A stretch of 16,362 nucleotides of DNA, taken from contig CALAMB010000119.1 of the NCBI GenBank assembly GCA_937925645.1, positions 1-16,362 on the forward strand, read 5' to 3'. Below, piece after piece: positions 7,400 to 14,697 of this stretch. The stretch is from an uncultured Acidobacteriota bacterium. GTDB taxonomy: Bacteria; Acidobacteriota; JAAYUB01. Under the pieces are notes generated by a model. It made no database searches, was not told the origin of the DNA, and saw nothing but the letters and a program-made list of their open reading frames with translations. Made by a program: the position numbers and the translations under genes. Position 1 is the stretch's first letter. Each line of letters opens with the position of its first letter.

Positions 7400-8980
7400 T
7401 CACTTTCCCGTGAACTTCCGGTAGACGCGATACAGGAATTTGGACTGGATGTTATGGAGCGCCTGCTCCAGCACCGTCACTTGCTGTTGGAGGTGATCTC
7501 TTTCGGACTGGAGGCGGTTCGATTCCTCCTGAAGATGCCGGACACGATCTTCCAGGCGGGCGATGGAGGCCTGCTGGTAGCCGAGTGCCTGGTCTTTTTC
7601 GGCGATCAGACGGACGCTCTGCTGCAGATTGCCCTCCTTGTCGTCGATGTAGCGGCGCAACTCGGCGATGGTGGCCCCCGACTCGGACAGATGGCGTTCT
7701 TTCTCCCGTTCCAGCTCGCGCAGCGCGTTCAGGTCACGGTCACGGGCGGCCACTTCGTCGCGCAAAGCCCGCGACTCCCTGAGGAGCCGTTCCATTTCGG
7801 CGCGGGCCTGGTCCGCCCAGTTGACCGACGAGCGGAGCAGGGAGGCGGCCGGCGGCGCTTTCCGCAGCGGTCCGTTGAGCAGATTCATGATCGGCAGGAT
7901 CGCCGCCCGGTAATCGAAGACGTCGCGGGACAGCCGACGGGCCGCGTCGGAGAAGCCGGCCGGCATCGGCCGGGGAAGGGCCAGGATTTCCCGAAAAACC
8001 CGCCGGATCGTCTGGTCGTCGACGTCCGGCAGCACCCAGCCGGCTCCGTACCGCCCCACGTGACGGGCGATGTGGGAGAACGGGGTGCACACCATCGGCA
8101 GGCCGCTCCAGAGGTAGTCGATTTCCCGGAAAGAGAGCGCCAGCTGTCGTTCCGGATTCTCTTCAAACAGATCCACCGCGACATCCGCGGCGGCGTACTC
8201 CCGCAGCAAGTCAGGGTAGGGGAGCATGCCGCCGGGCTTCAGGCGGGGGGATGGCGGCAGCGCTTCCGCCGCATCGTGGTACTGATCGGCATCGATCGCG
8301 AACGGGTAACGCCCGCCAAACAGTTTCAAAACGCCCCGACCGGCCGATTCCATCTCCTCGAGCAGGATGCGGAGAAACCGGGCGGAACGCACCCACGGCC
8401 AGTGCACGCCGCCGGCGACGAACACCGGATCGGGGCCGGCGGACGGCGCACGGGCGATGGCCTCACCGACGGCGGCCAACGGGACGACGGCGACGGACGT
8501 CCGGTCCAACTCCGCGCCCGCCAGTTGCAGCATGGCGTAAAGGTACGCCCGCTGGGGTTCCGTGCAGCAGGCGTGATAGTCGGCCTTGCTCATCGCGGCC
8601 AGCATGCGGAACAGCCATTGTTCCAGCGGCAGATGCTGGAACGCGAATTCCAGCATGCGCGGGGCGATCCAGTCGGCCAGGGTCGGGGTCTCGAATCCGG
8701 TTTCCGGAATCATGTCCAGGCCTTCACCCTGGATCAGGACCAACAGGTCAGGTCGGTGATTCTCAATGATCCTCAGGAATTCGGCGGTCGTGTCGAACAG
8801 GGTGATGTTGTTCGGCGGCTGCAAGCCCGAATAAAACGAACCTTGGGTCAGGTAGCTCACCGCGACGCCCCGCTCGGCCAATGCCACGCCCAACTGGCGG
8901 GCCCGCAGTCCGTTGCCCACCGTAGGGCGCGCGGCTTCCGGCAGGTTGCCATGGATGTGGATCAGGACCTTTTGCGGCAT
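7400..8980 (-). CDS. Glycosyltransferase-like GT-B protein with long C-terminal coiled coil
   Basis: 526 residues from the ATG at 8980. Residues 1-380 look like a divergent GT-B fold: N-terminal VLIHIHGNLPEAARPTVGNG, a domain start near 'VFVAGGVHWPWVRS', and a C-terminal block ALSFREIDYLWSGLPMVCTP resembling the GT4 E-x-YLACGLPVV region. Residues about 387-513 are almost entirely Glu/Arg/Gln/Leu heptad-like helix, a long coiled coil, ending in a basic-aromatic tail SKFLYRVYRKFTGK that could touch the membrane. It lies just downstream of a Wzt-like exporter ATPase and has its own predicted promoter. An ATG at 8992 also fits the frame, but GGAAGG (8998-8993) abuts it with no spacing and is 12 nt from 8980, so I prefer 8980. 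Enzyme activity is inferred. Confidence 0.7.
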   Translation of the reverse strand: MPQKVLIHIHGNLPEAARPTVGNGLRARQLGVALAERGVAVSYLTQGSFYSGLQPPNNITLFDTTAEFLRIIENHRPDLLVLIQGEGLDMIPETGFETPTLADWIAPRMLEFAFQHLPLEQWLFRMLAAMSKADYHACCTEPQRAYLYAMLQLAGAELDRTSVAVVPLAAVGEAIARAPSAGPDPVFVAGGVHWPWVRSARFLRILLEEMESAGRGVLKLFGGRYPFAIDADQYHDAAEALPPSPRLKPGGMLPYPDLLREYAAADVAVDLFEENPERQLALSFREIDYLWSGLPMVCTPFSHIARHVGRYGAGWVLPDVDDQTIRRVFREILALPRPMPAGFSDAARRLSRDVFDYRAAILPIMNLLNGPLRKAPPAASLLRSSVNWADQARAEMERLLRESRALRDEVAARDRDLNALRELEREKERHLSESGATIAELRRYIDDKEGNLQQSVRLIAEKDQALGYQQASIARLEDRVRHLQEESNRLQSERDHLQQQVTVLEQALHNIQSKFLYRVYRKFTGK

Positions 8981-9011
8981 GCCGATGACCATCCTTCCAA
9001 GTGGTTGAAAA

Positions 9012-9040
9012 ATTGTAGATTCTTTCAGCCGTTAAATCAA
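9012..9040 (-). promoter_or_regulatory. Predicted internal promoter of the three-glycosyltransferase block
   Basis: Minus strand: -35 TTGATT (9040-9035), 17-bp spacer, -10 TACAAT (9017-9012). The expected transcription start is near 9005, leaving a short leader with GGAAGG before the coiled-coil glycosyltransferase. It lies in the only sizeable gap of the nine-gene cluster, so the three glycosyltransferases may be expressed partly on their own. Pattern match only. Confidence 0.6.
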
Positions 9041-9045
9041 CGGCT
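9027..9045. repeat. Inverted repeat over the -35 of the internal promoter
   Basis: AGCCGTT (9027-9033) and AACGGCT (9039-9045) are perfect 7-bp arms around a 5-nt loop, covering the -35 (9035-9040) and the upstream part of the spacer. In the minus-strand transcript the hairpin is followed by GAAAGAATC rather than a U-tract, so it is a poor intrinsic terminator for the upstream ATPase gene. An operator is the better guess. Confidence 0.5.
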
Positions 9046-9068
9046 TTGTGCCGCTGACCGATCGATGA

Positions 9069-10412
9069 TCATGGCGCGGGGGACGGGGGAACGGCCTGTC
9101 GCTCCAGGACGGTGCGGCCGTCATCCAGGACGTAGCGGTAAACATGCGGCAGATACGCGACACCTTCATCCCGGCGACTGCACCGGACCTGAAAGGAATA
9201 GAGCCGGTTGTGAAAATCGTACGGGTGGATGTCATCGGGGCAGAAAATGGCCACCGAGACCTGGTAGTCGCCGTTCATGAGGGGACATTGCGGAATGATG
9301 AAATCCACCCGGCCCTCGGCCGGCAGCTCCGGCAGACTTGTGCCGTCCTTGGCCGACGAAGAGCCGTAGCAGAGCACGTTGTCATTGCGCCAGATCGACA
9401 CGCCGATGTTCGGTTCGGCCACTTTCGAGCGGCTCCGGAAGAACAGGCGGATCCTGATCGTTTCGCCGTGGTTGAACACCACCCGGGGCTGCTCGCGCTC
9501 GTCCAGGATCTCCACGCGGTAAATCTCGGCTTCCCGTGTTCCCAGCCGGGCGGGCAGTCCGGCCGGCTGTTCATCGGTCTTTTCGGGAACAGGCGCCACC
9601 GGGGCGTCGGCGCCTGCGTCCGGAGTGCCGACACTGCCGGCGTCGGAACCGGACTGCTCCTTGCGGAGCTGCCGGCCGATCCGATCCCGCTGGAAATCGA
9701 GATAGGCGTTGGTCACTTCGATGCTGTCGCCCTGGGCCATGACACGCCCGCCGTCCAGCCAGACGGTCCGCTGGCAGAGTCCGCGCAGGGTGTTGACCGC
9801 ATGCGAAACGAAGATCACCGTCTTGCCACGTTCGCGGAACTCGTTGATCTTGCGGTAACAGCGGCTCTGATAGTATTCGTCCCCCACAGCCAGGATTTCG
9901 TCCACCAGCAGGATGTCCGGATCGGTGTTGATGGCCACGGAGAATCCCAGCCGCATGAACATCCCCGTGGAATAGATCTTGATGGGGCGGTCGATGAATT
10001 CGCCCAGTTCGGAAAAATCGATGATGGTCTGGATGCGGGCGTCAATCTCCGCCCGGGTCATGCCCAGGATCGAACAGTTCATGTAGATGTTTTCGCGGCC
10101 GGTGAATTCGTGGTGGAATCCGGCCCCGAGTTCCATCAGCGCGGAGATTCGGCCCCGGACCGACAGCGCGCCTTCCGACGGCCGCGAGATTCCCGAGATC
10201 AGCTTCAGCAGCGTGCTCTTGCCGGCGCCGTTGCTGCCGACGAAACCGACTGAGTCACCTGGCCGGATGACCAGGTCGATGTCGCGGAGCGCCCACAACT
10301 CCTCATGATGACTCCGCCGGCCCAGCCACAGAAACTCCTTCACCCGGTCCAGCGGATGCCGATAGATCCGGTACTTCTTGCCGACGCCTTTGAGCTCGAT
10401 GATCGGTTCCAT
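9069..10412 (-). CDS. Polysaccharide ABC exporter ATPase with carbohydrate-binding-type C-terminus (Wzt-like)
   Basis: 447 residues. The ATPase domain (1-245) has Walker A GSNGAGKST (59-67), a signature YSTGM (147-151; the degenerate LSGGQ typical of Wzt/TagH exporters), Walker B ILLVDEIL (167-174; D171, catalytic E172) and the switch His in SHA (H204). A low-complexity Asp/Ala/Pro linker (about 252-288) joins a beta-rich C-terminal domain (about 290-440; e.g. VVFNHGETIRIRLFFRS) like that of Wzt O-antigen exporters, which reads the glycan chain end. It should power export of an undecaprenyl-linked polysaccharide with a two-domain permease (Wzm), but no permease gene is in the window. It lies 3 bp after the methyltransferase gene and lacks a clear ribosome site, suggesting coupled translation. 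Confidence 0.88.
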   Translation of the reverse strand: MEPIIELKGVGKKYRIYRHPLDRVKEFLWLGRRSHHEELWALRDIDLVIRPGDSVGFVGSNGAGKSTLLKLISGISRPSEGALSVRGRISALMELGAGFHHEFTGRENIYMNCSILGMTRAEIDARIQTIIDFSELGEFIDRPIKIYSTGMFMRLGFSVAINTDPDILLVDEILAVGDEYYQSRCYRKINEFRERGKTVIFVSHAVNTLRGLCQRTVWLDGGRVMAQGDSIEVTNAYLDFQRDRIGRQLRKEQSGSDAGSVGTPDAGADAPVAPVPEKTDEQPAGLPARLGTREAEIYRVEILDEREQPRVVFNHGETIRIRLFFRSRSKVAEPNIGVSIWRNDNVLCYGSSSAKDGTSLPELPAEGRVDFIIPQCPLMNGDYQVSVAIFCPDDIHPYDFHNRLYSFQVRCSRRDEGVAYLPHVYRYVLDDGRTVLERQAVPPSPAP

Positions 10413-10415
10413 TGG

Positions 10416-10973
10416 TCAAATCATAAGAACGGGGAACAGGATTTTCAAGATCAGAACAGCTTCGACGAGGATGCCGCCGATCACGGCCTGGTATTCGCGG
10501 TTGCGGCGGTATTGCGCCCCGCTGAACTTCTGGCCGCTGTCAGGCATATGGGCGGATAAAGCGGGCAGGAACAGGGGGACCCGCCGGCGGTATTCCTCGA
10601 AGGGGGGGCCGTACCCTTCGGCGATCTCCCGTTCTTCCTGGCGCATGACCGGCCAGTAGATGAGGATGAACAGGATACCGAAAAGGAACATCAGCGGCCA
10701 CCAGCCGCTTTGCAGGGCGAATCCCAGGCCCATCAGGAAGGAACCGAAGTAGAGCGGATTCCGGGTCCGGGCGTACGGTCCGGAGGTGGCCAGGGACTGC
10801 CCCTTGAAGATGTGACCGGCGGCCCAACCGCGCACCGCCAGACCGACCAGAATGAGCGGCGCTCCGGCGGCGAGCCACGTCCAGGTGGGACGGCTCAAGA
10901 AAAAAAACAATGCCGCACAGATGAAACCGATCGGCACCCGGAGTTTCTGCAGCAACCGGCTCTTATTGCGCAC
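10416..10973 (-). CDS. ICMT/PEMT-family integral membrane methyltransferase
   Basis: 185 residues from the GTG at 10973. Hydrophobic helices lie at about 13-27, 32-48, 73-89, 91-108 and 163-184. The family block SGPYARTRNPLYFGSFLM (64-81) and the downstream EE...GPPFEEYRRRVPLFLP (113-137) form the S-adenosylmethionine site of the isoprenylcysteine carboxyl methyltransferase / phospholipid methyltransferase superfamily. The substrate is unknown. Bacterial members include LmtA of Leptospira, which methylates a lipid A phosphate, and the location between a heptosyltransferase and a glycan exporter favours a lipid or glycan target. A longer frame to 11219 exists, but its N-terminal part is the heptosyltransferase read out of frame. 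GTG 10973 has GGAGG (10984-10980) 6 nt away and overlaps the heptosyltransferase end by 11 bp. Confidence 0.82.
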   Translation of the reverse strand: MRNKSRLLQKLRVPIGFICAALFFFLSRPTWTWLAAGAPLILVGLAVRGWAAGHIFKGQSLATSGPYARTRNPLYFGSFLMGLGFALQSGWWPLMFLFGILFILIYWPVMRQEEREIAEGYGPPFEEYRRRVPLFLPALSAHMPDSGQKFSGAQYRRNREYQAVIGGILVEAVLILKILFPVLMI

Positions 10974-12009
10974 GGGCGGCCTCCGCGATCTGCAGCCGAC
11001 GGGCGACGGCGGCGAATACCTCGTCGACGCTGAAATCCATGCAGCGGTGCGCCGCCTCGGGACACTGCCGCCGATAGCTGTTCGAGCAGGGCAGGTCACG
11101 GTGCAACGCGATGTCGTCCGAATGGAACGGACCGTTCCGGACGGGATCCGTGGGGCCGAACAGCGCGACAACCGGCGCACCGCTGGCTGACGCGATGTGC
11201 ATGGGGCCGGTGTCCCCACTCACGAAGCAGTCGGCGCGACCTGCCAGAGCGGACAACTCGGTCAGGTTCAGCCGGACCGGACGGATGGAATTATCTTCGC
11301 GGCGCATTCGCTCGACCAGATGCTCCTCGCGGGGACCGTAGGTCACCAGAACTTCTCGGGCCAGCCGCTCCCGCACCAGCCGGCCCACCTGCGCGTAACG
11401 CTCGGCGGGCCACTGCTTCGTGGGCCAACCGGCGCCGGGATTGATCAAGATGAACGGACGGCCGTCCAGCGCGCGCAGCTCTTTGTCTGCGCGGGCCGCG
11501 GCGGATGCCGGCAGATGGAAAGGGAATTGCCGGGGCACGGGGAGCGTGACTCCCAGCGCGGCCGCCAGCCTGGCGCATCGATCAATCACATGTCCCGTGC
11601 CGGCATCGATCCGTTCGCTATAAAAGCGGGCGGCCGCCGGCTCGCGCAACGACTCACATTTCCAGCCGAGGCGATGGTCCGTTCGGGCCAGCCGGCAGAC
11701 GGCCGCTGACTTCAGCAGGCCTTGGAAATCGATGACCACGTCATAGCGGGTGTCCCGGATTTCGCGAACTTTCGTCCGGGGGCTCTTGGCGCCCGTCAGA
11801 TGACGGCCGTGCCGCCAGCTGTGGGTATGGAGCCGGATGACGCGGCTCACCGGTACGAGGCAGTCGACCAGCGCCGCACACCGGTTCTCCACGCACCAGG
11901 TGATTTGACAATCGGGAAAGAGCGCGTTGAGCGCGGTCACGGCCGGCATGGCGTGGATGGTATCGCCGATGGCACTGAGCTTGACGACGAGCACGTTTTG
12001 CAGACTCAC
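10963..12009 (-). CDS. waaC: LPS heptosyltransferase (GT9), WaaC-like
   Basis: 348 residues. N-terminal [20 protein letters not shown] (8-27) carries the GT9 signature with the catalytic-type Asp16. FQGLLKSA (95-102) and [11 protein letters not shown] (120-130) resemble heptosyltransferase I. The C-terminal half has [12 protein letters not shown] (190-201; K198 near the donor phosphate) and [20 protein letters not shown] (265-284). It should add heptose from ADP-heptose to the Kdo-lipid A core at the inner face of the inner membrane; subtype I versus II is inferred. The tail keeps Cys308, Cys316 and Cys323 of a Cys pattern seen in GT9 enzymes. The start is GTG, overlapping the hldC stop by 4 bp (GTGA), with GGAG at 12020-12017. 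The three genes upstream make its sugar donor. Confidence 0.86.
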   Translation of the reverse strand: MSLQNVLVVKLSAIGDTIHAMPAVTALNALFPDCQITWCVENRCAALVDCLVPVSRVIRLHTHSWRHGRHLTGAKSPRTKVREIRDTRYDVVIDFQGLLKSAAVCRLARTDHRLGWKCESLREPAAARFYSERIDAGTGHVIDRCARLAAALGVTLPVPRQFPFHLPASAAARADKELRALDGRPFILINPGAGWPTKQWPAERYAQVGRLVRERLAREVLVTYGPREEHLVERMRREDNSIRPVRLNLTELSALAGRADCFVSGDTGPMHIASASGAPVVALFGPTDPVRNGPFHSDDIALHRDLPCSNSYRRQCPEAAHRCMDFSVDEVFAAVARRLQIAEAARAQ

Positions 12010-12509
12010 GCGTCTTCTCCCGGACCGCTGTTCGGATGCAGCTCTCGGATCCGGGTGATCAGGTCCCGGGTGGAGTGATCCTTGGGATCGCCGGCGATCC
12101 GAACCTGCCCGCCGTACCCCAGCACCACCTCGCGCTCCGGCACTGTCGCCTCGGTATAATCTGTGCCCTTGGCCTGGATGTGCGGCCGCAGGGTCAGCAG
12201 GAGGCTGCGGACGTCCGGTTCGCTGAAAATGGTCACATAATCCACGGCGGCGAGGGCGGCGACAATCTCCGCCCGGTCCCGTTCGGACATCACCGGACGG
12301 CCGGCGCCCTTGAGCGTCCGCATGCTGGCGTCGCTGTTGAGCGCCACTACGAGCAGATCACCCAGTTTCCGGGCGGCTTCCAGGTACCGCACATGCCCGA
12401 CGTGCAGCAGGTCGAAACAGCCGTTGGCGAAAACGATGACTCGGCCGGACCGGCGCGCCGCCGCCATGATCGGAACAAGCTCGGCCGCTGATTTGAGCTT
12501 GGGGTTCAT
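12006..12509 (-). CDS. rfaE2: D-glycero-beta-D-manno-heptose 1-phosphate adenylyltransferase
   Basis: 167 residues. It corresponds to the stand-alone adenylyltransferase half of E. coli HldE (RfaE domain II; also called HldC). [20 protein letters not shown] (24-43) carries the nucleotidyltransferase HxGH (H36-H39). [16 protein letters not shown] (about 114-129) and [11 protein letters not shown] close the active site in the family's usual way. It makes ADP-D-glycero-D-manno-heptose from heptose 1-phosphate and ATP, the step after GmhB. It overlaps rfaE1 upstream (ATGA) and the heptosyltransferase downstream (GTGA) by 4 bp each. The separate gene, rather than a fused bifunctional HldE, is typical outside gammaproteobacteria. 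Confidence 0.94.
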   Translation of the reverse strand: MNPKLKSAAELVPIMAAARRSGRVIVFANGCFDLLHVGHVRYLEAARKLGDLLVVALNSDASMRTLKGAGRPVMSERDRAEIVAALAAVDYVTIFSEPDVRSLLLTLRPHIQAKGTDYTEATVPEREVVLGYGGQVRIAGDPKDHSTRDLITRIRELHPNSGPGEDA

Positions 12510-13537
12510 GAACCGGGCAATCTCCGGGCGCTGAAATCGGAGCGGATGGCGCTCAGCAGTTCCTTGTCCGAGACCGTGGCCGTGCCGCGCTTCATGACCA
12601 CGAGGCCGCCGGCGTAGTTAGACATCCGGGCGGCCACCTCGAACGACGCGCCGCAGGCGAGCGCCAGCGTGTACACCGAGATAACCGTGTCGCCGGCGCC
12701 GGTGACGTCCGCGACCTCGTCCGAGCCGAAGACTGAAATGTGAACGGGTTTTTCGTCGCGCCGGTACAGCGACATGCCCAATCGGCCGCGCGTGATCAGC
12801 AGAGCGTTGAGGTCCTGCTCCGCCAGGATCCGGTTGGCCACAAAATCCATTTTGCTCAGATCTTCGCCGATGCTCATCTGATAGGACTGTTCCACTTCCG
12901 AGATGTTGGGTGTCAGGCTGGTGACGTGTTGATACTGTCGCAGCGCGAAACGGCTGTCCACGACCAGCGGCAGCTCCATTTTCCGGCAGTGCTCGGAGAG
13001 CTCGTTAATCAGGGTGTTTTCAACGCTGCCGTAGCCATAATCGGAGACGACCACGGCGTCCACCTTGGGCAGGAAGCTGAGTGCTTTGGCCATGAGCTCG
13101 TCGCGGGAACAGACCGGCCGGCCCTGGAGATCCTCCCGATCGATGCGCAACATTTGTTGCATGGACGAATGGAACGCGCCGGCCAGCACGCGGGTTTTCA
13201 CCGGCGTGCAGTAACCGTCGCCGCGGAAAATGCCGGACACGTCGACTCCGGTGTTCCGGAAGAAGTTGAACAGCCAGTCGCCCGCCTCATCGTTGCCCAG
13301 CATTCCCACTGGCAACACGTGGCTGGAGAGCGACAGCAGGTTGTTGACGGCGTTGGCGCCTCCGCCCGGGATGTTGATGGTCTCCCGGTATTTCAGGATC
13401 AGGACCGGCGCCTCGCGGGAAATCCGGGAGATTTCACCGAAGAGGAATTGATCCAGCACCAGGTCACCGATGTGCAGAATGGAGGCGCCTTTGAATTTCT
13501 CGATCACCTGAGTGTAATCTTTCAGCGTGGGTTTCAT
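12506..13537 (-). CDS. rfaE1: D-glycero-beta-D-manno-heptose 7-phosphate kinase
   Basis: 343 residues from the ATG at 13537. PfkB/ribokinase-family sugar kinase matching the kinase half of HldE (HldA). Landmarks: substrate-loop [17 protein letters not shown] (54-70), [12 protein letters not shown] (165-176), and DVTGAGDT (277-284) with the anion hole and catalytic Asp283. It phosphorylates heptose 7-phosphate at C1 to the 1,7-bisphosphate that GmhB then trims. A longer frame starts at 13561, but the ATG at 13537 overlaps the gmhB stop (ATGA) and has GGAGG at 13546-13542, so I prefer it. Translation is likely coupled to gmhB. Confidence 0.94.
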   Translation of the reverse strand: MKPTLKDYTQVIEKFKGASILHIGDLVLDQFLFGEISRISREAPVLILKYRETINIPGGGANAVNNLLSLSSHVLPVGMLGNDEAGDWLFNFFRNTGVDVSGIFRGDGYCTPVKTRVLAGAFHSSMQQMLRIDREDLQGRPVCSRDELMAKALSFLPKVDAVVVSDYGYGSVENTLINELSEHCRKMELPLVVDSRFALRQYQHVTSLTPNISEVEQSYQMSIGEDLSKMDFVANRILAEQDLNALLITRGRLGMSLYRRDEKPVHISVFGSDEVADVTGAGDTVISVYTLALACGASFEVAARMSNYAGGLVVMKRGTATVSDKELLSAIRSDFSARRLPGS

Positions 13538-14106
13538 TGTGCCTCCGATTCGAGGATCCAATTGACGGCCATGCTCAAGTCGGCCATGACGGCGTCAGGG
13601 CGTTCAGACGGTGCAAAGTCCGGCAACGACTCCGATCGCCCGGGATGCAGCAGCAGCGCCCGGCAGCCGGCGCGCTTGCCCGCCTGGATATCGCTGGGCT
13701 TGTCACCCACCATGAAGGAGCGGTCAAGGTCGACGCCATGCTCCCGCGCCGCCTGCAGCAGCAGCCCCGGCTCCGGTTTGCGGCAGGAGCAGGTCTGGCG
13801 GAATTCGGGCAGGATTCCATCGGGCAGGTGGGGACAATAGTAGAAGGCGGTGATCCGGACGCCATGATCGTTGAGCACAGCGCGCAGGCGATCGTGAATG
13901 CCGGCCAAGGTGCTTTCGGTCAGATATCCCCGGGCGATTCCGGATTGATTGGTGACAACGATGAGCAGAAAACCCTCCGCCTGGAGTCTCCGCAGCGCGG
14001 GAGCCGCCCCGGCAAGCAATTCCACCCGATCGGGATCACTGAGATAGTTCAGATCCCGGCAGATGGTACCGTCACGGTCTAAGAATACGGCTCGCCGCAA
14101 GTCCAC
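13534..14106 (-). CDS. gmhB: D-glycero-D-manno-heptose 1,7-bisphosphate 7-phosphatase
   Basis: 190 residues from the GTG at 14106, the usual GmhB length. HAD-family phosphatase: AVFLDRDGTI (6-15) with nucleophile D10 and acid/base D12; VTNQSGIARGYL (51-62) with the motif II Ser/Thr region; zinc ligands C91, H93, C106 and C108 in CPH...CSCRKPEPG, with K110 as motif III; and VGDKPSDIQAG (133-143) with motif IV Asp. It removes the C7 phosphate in ADP-heptose synthesis; beta versus alpha anomer preference is not visible, but the rfaE1/rfaE2 neighbours imply the LPS (beta) route. An in-frame GTG at 14145 lies upstream of the predicted -10 (14127-14132); GTG 14106 has GAGG at 14116-14113, 6 nt away. 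First gene of the cluster. Confidence 0.93.
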   Translation of the reverse strand: MDLRRAVFLDRDGTICRDLNYLSDPDRVELLAGAAPALRRLQAEGFLLIVVTNQSGIARGYLTESTLAGIHDRLRAVLNDHGVRITAFYYCPHLPDGILPEFRQTCSCRKPEPGLLLQAAREHGVDLDRSFMVGDKPSDIQAGKRAGCRALLLHPGRSESLPDFAPSERPDAVMADLSMAVNWILESEAQ

Positions 14107-14126
14107 GGTTGCCCTCGAAGTGGCCA

Positions 14127-14155
14127 AGTTTACCAAAAAAGGCACTTACGGGCAA
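14127..14155 (-). promoter_or_regulatory. Predicted promoter of the gmhB-led LPS/glycan operon
   Basis: Minus strand: -35 TTGCCC (14155-14150), 17-bp spacer, -10 TAAACT (14132-14127) with TG one base upstream (extended -10). The expected start near 14120 leaves a leader of about 14 nt that just contains the GAGG ribosome site of gmhB at 14116-14113. Pattern match only; it fits the chosen GTG start at 14106. Confidence 0.55.
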
Positions 14156-14211
14156 CTTGTGATTAAGTGGAAAGAGAAATTGGCAATGAAGCGCCGTTTG
14201 TCCGGCAGGAT

Positions 14212-14463
14212 TCAGCCCTCGTTGGAAATCTCGCGCCGAGTGGGATTCATCTGACACAGCAGCCATTGGGAGGAGTGGTGCAACGACCGTTCGATCTCCC
14301 ACACAGGCGTCTGGAGCCGTGCGGCGATCTCTTCGGCGCTGAGGTTCTTATAATGCTTCAGGATGAAAATCTTCCGGTCATCTTCAGGCAGATTCTGAAT
14401 GGCCCGAACGATCATGCGAGAGACGATATCCTTGATTTTTCTGTTCTTGTCACAGCCGACCAT
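14212..14463 (-). CDS. Small stand-alone sigma-70 region 4-like helix-turn-helix protein
   Basis: 83 residues from the ATG at 14463, with GGAG at 14473-14470 (6-nt spacing); a TTG two codons upstream is a poorer start. Residues about 18-72 follow the sigma-70 region 4 pattern: AIQNLPEDDRKIFILKHYKN, then LSAEEIAARLQTPVWEIERSL, the helix-turn-helix that contacts -35 elements. Region 2 (the -10 and core-binding part) is absent, and an in-frame stop lies about 14 codons upstream, so it does not look like the visible tail of a longer reading frame. It may be a DNA-binding regulator, half of a split sigma factor, or a decayed sigma gene. It lies between divergent mgtE and the gmhB operon, 105 bp upstream of gmhB. 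Function unknown. Confidence 0.7.
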   Translation of the reverse strand: MVGCDKNRKIKDIVSRMIVRAIQNLPEDDRKIFILKHYKNLSAEEIAARLQTPVWEIERSLHHSSQWLLCQMNPTRREISNEG

Positions 14464-14640
14464 GATCAACTCCGTATCAAACCCGTCGCGGGATATTTCA
14501 GTTTAAGATGAGCCATGTCGCCTTCAGGATCAAATGTTTTTCACTTTCTATGAATATTACGACACGAGTACGATTTTGGTTCGTTCGCCGACGACAAGTT
14601 ACACCGAGTTTCGAAACCTGTGGGATACCGCACGATTTGC

Positions 14641-14669
14641 TTGCCGCATGCCGGCGGGGTCGTTACAAT
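14641..14669 (+). promoter_or_regulatory. Predicted promoter of mgtE
   Basis: -35 TTGCCG (14641-14646), 17-bp spacer, -10 TACAAT (14664-14669; five of six consensus bases). The expected transcription start is near 14676, leaving only about 22 nt before the ATG at 14698. The rest of the 14464-14697 spacer shows no other feature I can support; in particular there is no room for a magnesium riboswitch between this promoter and mgtE. Confidence 0.6.
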
Positions 14670-14697
14670 GTGTCACATCCTGGTCAGAGATTCAACC

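Noticed and set aside
9027..9045. Rho-independent terminator after the Wzt-like gene
   Set aside because: The hairpin is perfect but short and is followed by GAAAGAATC in the transcript, with no immediate U-tract; it fits an operator better.
6806..9280. 824-codon open frame on the plus strand, antisense to the glycosyltransferases
   Set aside because: It opposes real genes with clear motifs; its product is His/Arg/Gln-rich with no recognisable domain. Such frames are common opposite GC-rich genes.
10974..11219. N-terminal extension of the methyltransferase
   Set aside because: It overlaps the conserved C-terminal part of the heptosyltransferase out of frame; GTG 10973 has a strong GGAGG site.
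14464..14697. Possible magnesium (M-box) riboswitch or small gene before mgtE
   Set aside because: I see no M-box-like conserved blocks, and the predicted transcription start leaves a leader of only about 22 nt. The open frame at 14508-14897 runs out of frame into mgtE and has no family features.
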